Source of the DNA: Actinomycetes bacterium
Lineage (GTDB): Bacteria > Actinomycetota > Acidimicrobiia > Acidimicrobiales > Microtrichaceae
DNA: 15,589 nucleotides
Assembly (NCBI GenBank): GCA_023423215.1
Contig: JAFAFZ010000616.1
Location: 1 to 15,589 of the forward strand
Direction: 5' to 3'
The translations under genes were made by a program, and so were the position numbers. Below, one piece after another: positions 13,860 to 15,589 of this stretch (positions are counted from its first letter, which is position 1; each line of letters starts with the position of its first letter). The notes under the pieces were generated by a model. That model ran no database searches, was not told where the DNA came from, and saw only the letters and a program-made list of their open reading frames with translations.

Positions 13860-14827
13860 TCGCCACCGTCGCGGTCTCGGTTCCAGAAGATCGGCCCGAC
13901 GGGCTCGGTGTAGCCCTCGCGTGCGACGAGGAACCCCTCGTCGTCCACGTCGAGCGGCAGCTGCGGCAGCGGTCGGGTCGCCGGGCCGAAGGTGACCGCG
14001 GCGCCACGCAGCACGTCGAAGGTGCTCTGGTGGCAGGGGCACAGCAGCTCGTGGGTCGTCTCGCGGTACAGGCCGACCGGACAGCCCACGTGCGTGCAGA
14101 GCTTCGAGTAGGCCACGTGGCCGTCGGGCGACCAGTCGGAGCGACCGGGCAGCGGTTCGAGCTCGCCCGGCTCGACGCGGATCAGCATCGTGGCGGCGTC
14201 GTCGGAGTGCTCGTGCCCCTCGGGGAACACCGTCAGGACCGCACCGACCGGCATCTCGGATGCGGGGATGGGCCGACCGTCGCTCGTGACGACCCGCGAC
14301 CCGCGCCGCCACGGCGTCTCGAAGAGCGCACGCCCCGGGGTCGGACCGAGGGAGCGCAGCGGGAAGAGCGCCGCCAGGCCCAGGGAACCGGCGGCCAGCC
14401 CGAGCAGGCGCAGCAGGCCGCGCCGGCGGGTGAACCCCTCGCCACCCTCGAGCAGGGTCGAGTAGAAGGCGCGCCGTGGCGCGTCGCTCGACGCGAGCGT
14501 GGGTCGGGGTTCGACCACCTCCTCGTCGGGCATCAGCCGGGTCGCCCAGGTCACCACCGCCACGCCGAGCGATCCCAGCGCGACCAGCAGCAGCGCCCCC
14601 TCGAGCTGCGGCTGGCCCCCACGCACGTAGACCACCGTGAGGCCCAGGGCCGCGGCGGTGGCCAGCAGCAGCAGCGCCGCCACGGCACGCACGTCGCGCG
14701 GCGTGCCGACCAGGGCCGGCTCCTCTGCGACGTGGTCCGTGGCGTGGTCCATCGCGTCGTCGGCCTCGGTCGAGTCGTCGGAGCCGAGCGGATCGTTGGG
14801 GTCGAGGGGGTCGGACGGGTCGCTCAC
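13856..14827 (-). CDS. qcrA: Rieske iron-sulfur subunit QcrA of the bcc complex
   Basis: A 323-residue Rieske protein moving electrons from the Qo site to cytochrome c. The C-terminal domain holds box I CTHVGC (C244, H246, C249) and box II CPCHQSTF (C263, C265, H266): two Cys and two His for the [2Fe-2S] cluster, plus the disulfide pair. Three TM segments (about 48-68, 77-98 and 136-157) are the actinobacterial arrangement, instead of the single anchor of other bacteria. A twin-arginine-like TRRRGLLRLLGLAAG precedes TM3, consistent with Tat insertion of that helix. The first 38 residues are very acidic and Asp-Pro-rich (DPSDPLDPNDPLGSDD). GTG 14827 overlaps the qcrC stop (GTGA), the same junction type used elsewhere here; an in-frame ATG at 14845 would add six residues. 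Confidence 0.96.
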   Translation of the reverse strand: MSDPSDPLDPNDPLGSDDSTEADDAMDHATDHVAEEPALVGTPRDVRAVAALLLLATAAALGLTVVYVRGGQPQLEGALLLVALGSLGVAVVTWATRLMPDEEVVEPRPTLASSDAPRRAFYSTLLEGGEGFTRRRGLLRLLGLAAGSLGLAALFPLRSLGPTPGRALFETPWRRGSRVVTSDGRPIPASEMPVGAVLTVFPEGHEHSDDAATMLIRVEPGELEPLPGRSDWSPDGHVAYSKLCTHVGCPVGLYRETTHELLCPCHQSTFDVLRGAAVTFGPATRPLPQLPLDVDDEGFLVAREGYTEPVGPIFWNRDRDGGE

Positions 14828-15589
14828 GACCGATCGCCGATCCATCGCATCGCCAGCAGCAGCGCTCCGATGCCGACGAGCCACGCCACGAGGCCCTCGG
14901 GCACGGGACCGATGCGCCCGATCGGGGCGCCACCGCGGTCGTCGGGGTCCCGCAGGAACTCGACGTAGCGGATCACCGAGGCGAGCTGCTGGTCGTCGAG
15001 CGCACGTTCGCCGAACGCGGGCATCGCTCCGGGGCCGACGCGCACCGCTTCGGCCACCTGCAGCGGGGTCGCGCCGGTGACCCCCGGCGCGTAGACGTTC
15101 TGGCCGACCGCTCCCCCGGCGCCGGCCGAGCTGTGGCAGGCCGCGCAGAGGTCCGTGTAGAGGTCCTGTCCCTCGGCCAGGTCCCCTCGCTCGACCAGCT
15201 CGGGGATCGGCGGCCCGTCGCCCAGCGACGCGACGTAGGCCACCAGGTCGGCCCGCTCGGCCTCGTCGAAGGCGGGACGCTTGCGTCGCGTCTGGCGGCT
15301 CGGATCGTCGATCGGCATGCGACCGGTGGACAGGTAGAAGTCCGCTGCCGCCGCGCCGGCGTCGCGCAGGTCCGGTCCGCGCTCGTCGACCCCCTCGCCC
15401 TCGGCTCCATGGCACGAGGCGCAGCCGCGTTGGAAGAGCGCCTCGCCCCGTGCGGGATCGCCCTCGCCCTCGTCCTGCTGCACCGCCCCGGCCCGTGCGG
15501 TCCCCGTCGGGTCGGCGGCGTCGGCCGCCGCGGCGCGCGCCCCGCCGGCCCCGACCGCGCACCGGCCGAGCCCGGGGCCGGGACGTGGC
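14824..15589 (-). CDS. qcrC: Di-heme cytochrome c subunit QcrC (5' end probably beyond the right edge)
   Basis: A cytochrome with two c-type hemes that links the bc complex directly to the aa3 oxidase. Counting from GTG 15483: heme motif 1 RGCASCHGAEGEG (20-33) with likely axial Met in STGRMP; heme motif 2 DLCAACHSSAG (about 109-120) with likely axial Met in GPGAMPAFGE; and a C-terminal TM anchor VAWLVGIGALLLAMRWI. The only start in the window, GTG 15483, would leave no N-terminal signal or anchor, which this family needs for heme attachment outside the membrane. The frame stays open through Ala/Gly-rich codons to the last base with no other start codon, so I annotate it as partial. It overlaps qcrA by 4 nt. 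In many actinobacteria ctaE precedes qcrC and would be expected just outside the window. Confidence 0.9.
   Translation of the reverse strand, partial: PRPGPGLGRCAVGAGGARAAAADAADPTGTARAGAVQQDEGEGDPARGEALFQRGCASCHGAEGEGVDERGPDLRDAGAAAADFYLSTGRMPIDDPSRQTRRKRPAFDEAERADLVAYVASLGDGPPIPELVERGDLAEGQDLYTDLCAACHSSAGAGGAVGQNVYAPGVTGATPLQVAEAVRVGPGAMPAFGERALDDQQLASVIRYVEFLRDPDDRGGAPIGRIGPVPEGLVAWLVGIGALLLAMRWIGDRS

Noticed and set aside
13860..14933. N-terminal extension of the qcrB frame (about 358 codons upstream of ATG 13859)
   Set aside because: This stretch is out of frame over qcrA, reads as Arg/Gly/Ala low complexity, and the ATG at 13859 gives a normal QcrB N-terminus with an ATGA overlap.
1..15589. 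Mobile element, prophage or genomic island boundaries
   Set aside because: No transposase, integrase, tRNA or direct-repeat ends were seen; GC content and codon use look even across the window by eye.

Overview
The window is very GC-rich and densely coded. It looks like an Actinomycetota chromosome. The evidence is a cytochrome bcc-aa3 gene set of actinobacterial type (di-heme QcrC, three-TM QcrA, QcrB with a PDWY motif, a lipoprotein subunit II and a small CtaF subunit), a DUF6457 protein in a molybdenum-cofactor/FdhD cluster, frequent GTG starts, 4-nt stop/start overlaps and TANNNT boxes directly upstream of starts (leaderless-type promoters). The lineage within the phylum cannot be fixed by reading; a deep-branching, non-streptomycete group is possible. 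No tRNA, rRNA, CRISPR array, insertion sequence or phage gene was seen. The largest gap between genes is 168 bp.

Region 1 (1-5513) is a molybdenum / formate-dehydrogenase-like module. It holds a partial mobA (minus strand, running off the left edge), a 76-residue DUF6457 protein and fdhD (plus strand, overlapping), then a large FdhF/YdeP-type molybdopterin oxidoreductase (minus strand, its 3' end overlapping that of fdhD). Upstream of the oxidoreductase and in the same direction is a 14-TM MFS exporter of the DHA2 type. MobA would make the guanine dinucleotide form of the cofactor, FdhD would sulfurate it, and the oxidoreductase would use it. The MFS gene has no evident link to this chemistry.

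Region 2 (5514-9439) holds a two-gene ABC exporter (NatA-like ATPase and NatB-like ABC-2 permease), a siderophore-interacting FAD reductase (SIP family) and, convergent to it, a DUF1360 membrane protein with a histidine-rich N-terminus.

Region 3 (9440-15589) encodes most of the terminal respiratory chain as two convergent operons. ctaC-ctaD-ctaF (oxidase subunits II, I and IV) read rightward; qcrC-qcrA-qcrB (bc1-type complex) read leftward. The operons meet tail to tail and overlap by 118 bp, in a 15-bp tandem repeat that is translated in both directions. Subunit III (ctaE) is not in the window. qcrC has no start codon that yields the expected N-terminal anchor, so it probably continues past the right edge.

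No clearly new defence or mobile system is present. The most unusual signals are the two repeat-containing antisense gene overlaps (1525-1546 and 12378-12495) and a set of well-formed palindromes in the short intergenic gaps at 3854-3887, 5547-5582 and 9448-9522.
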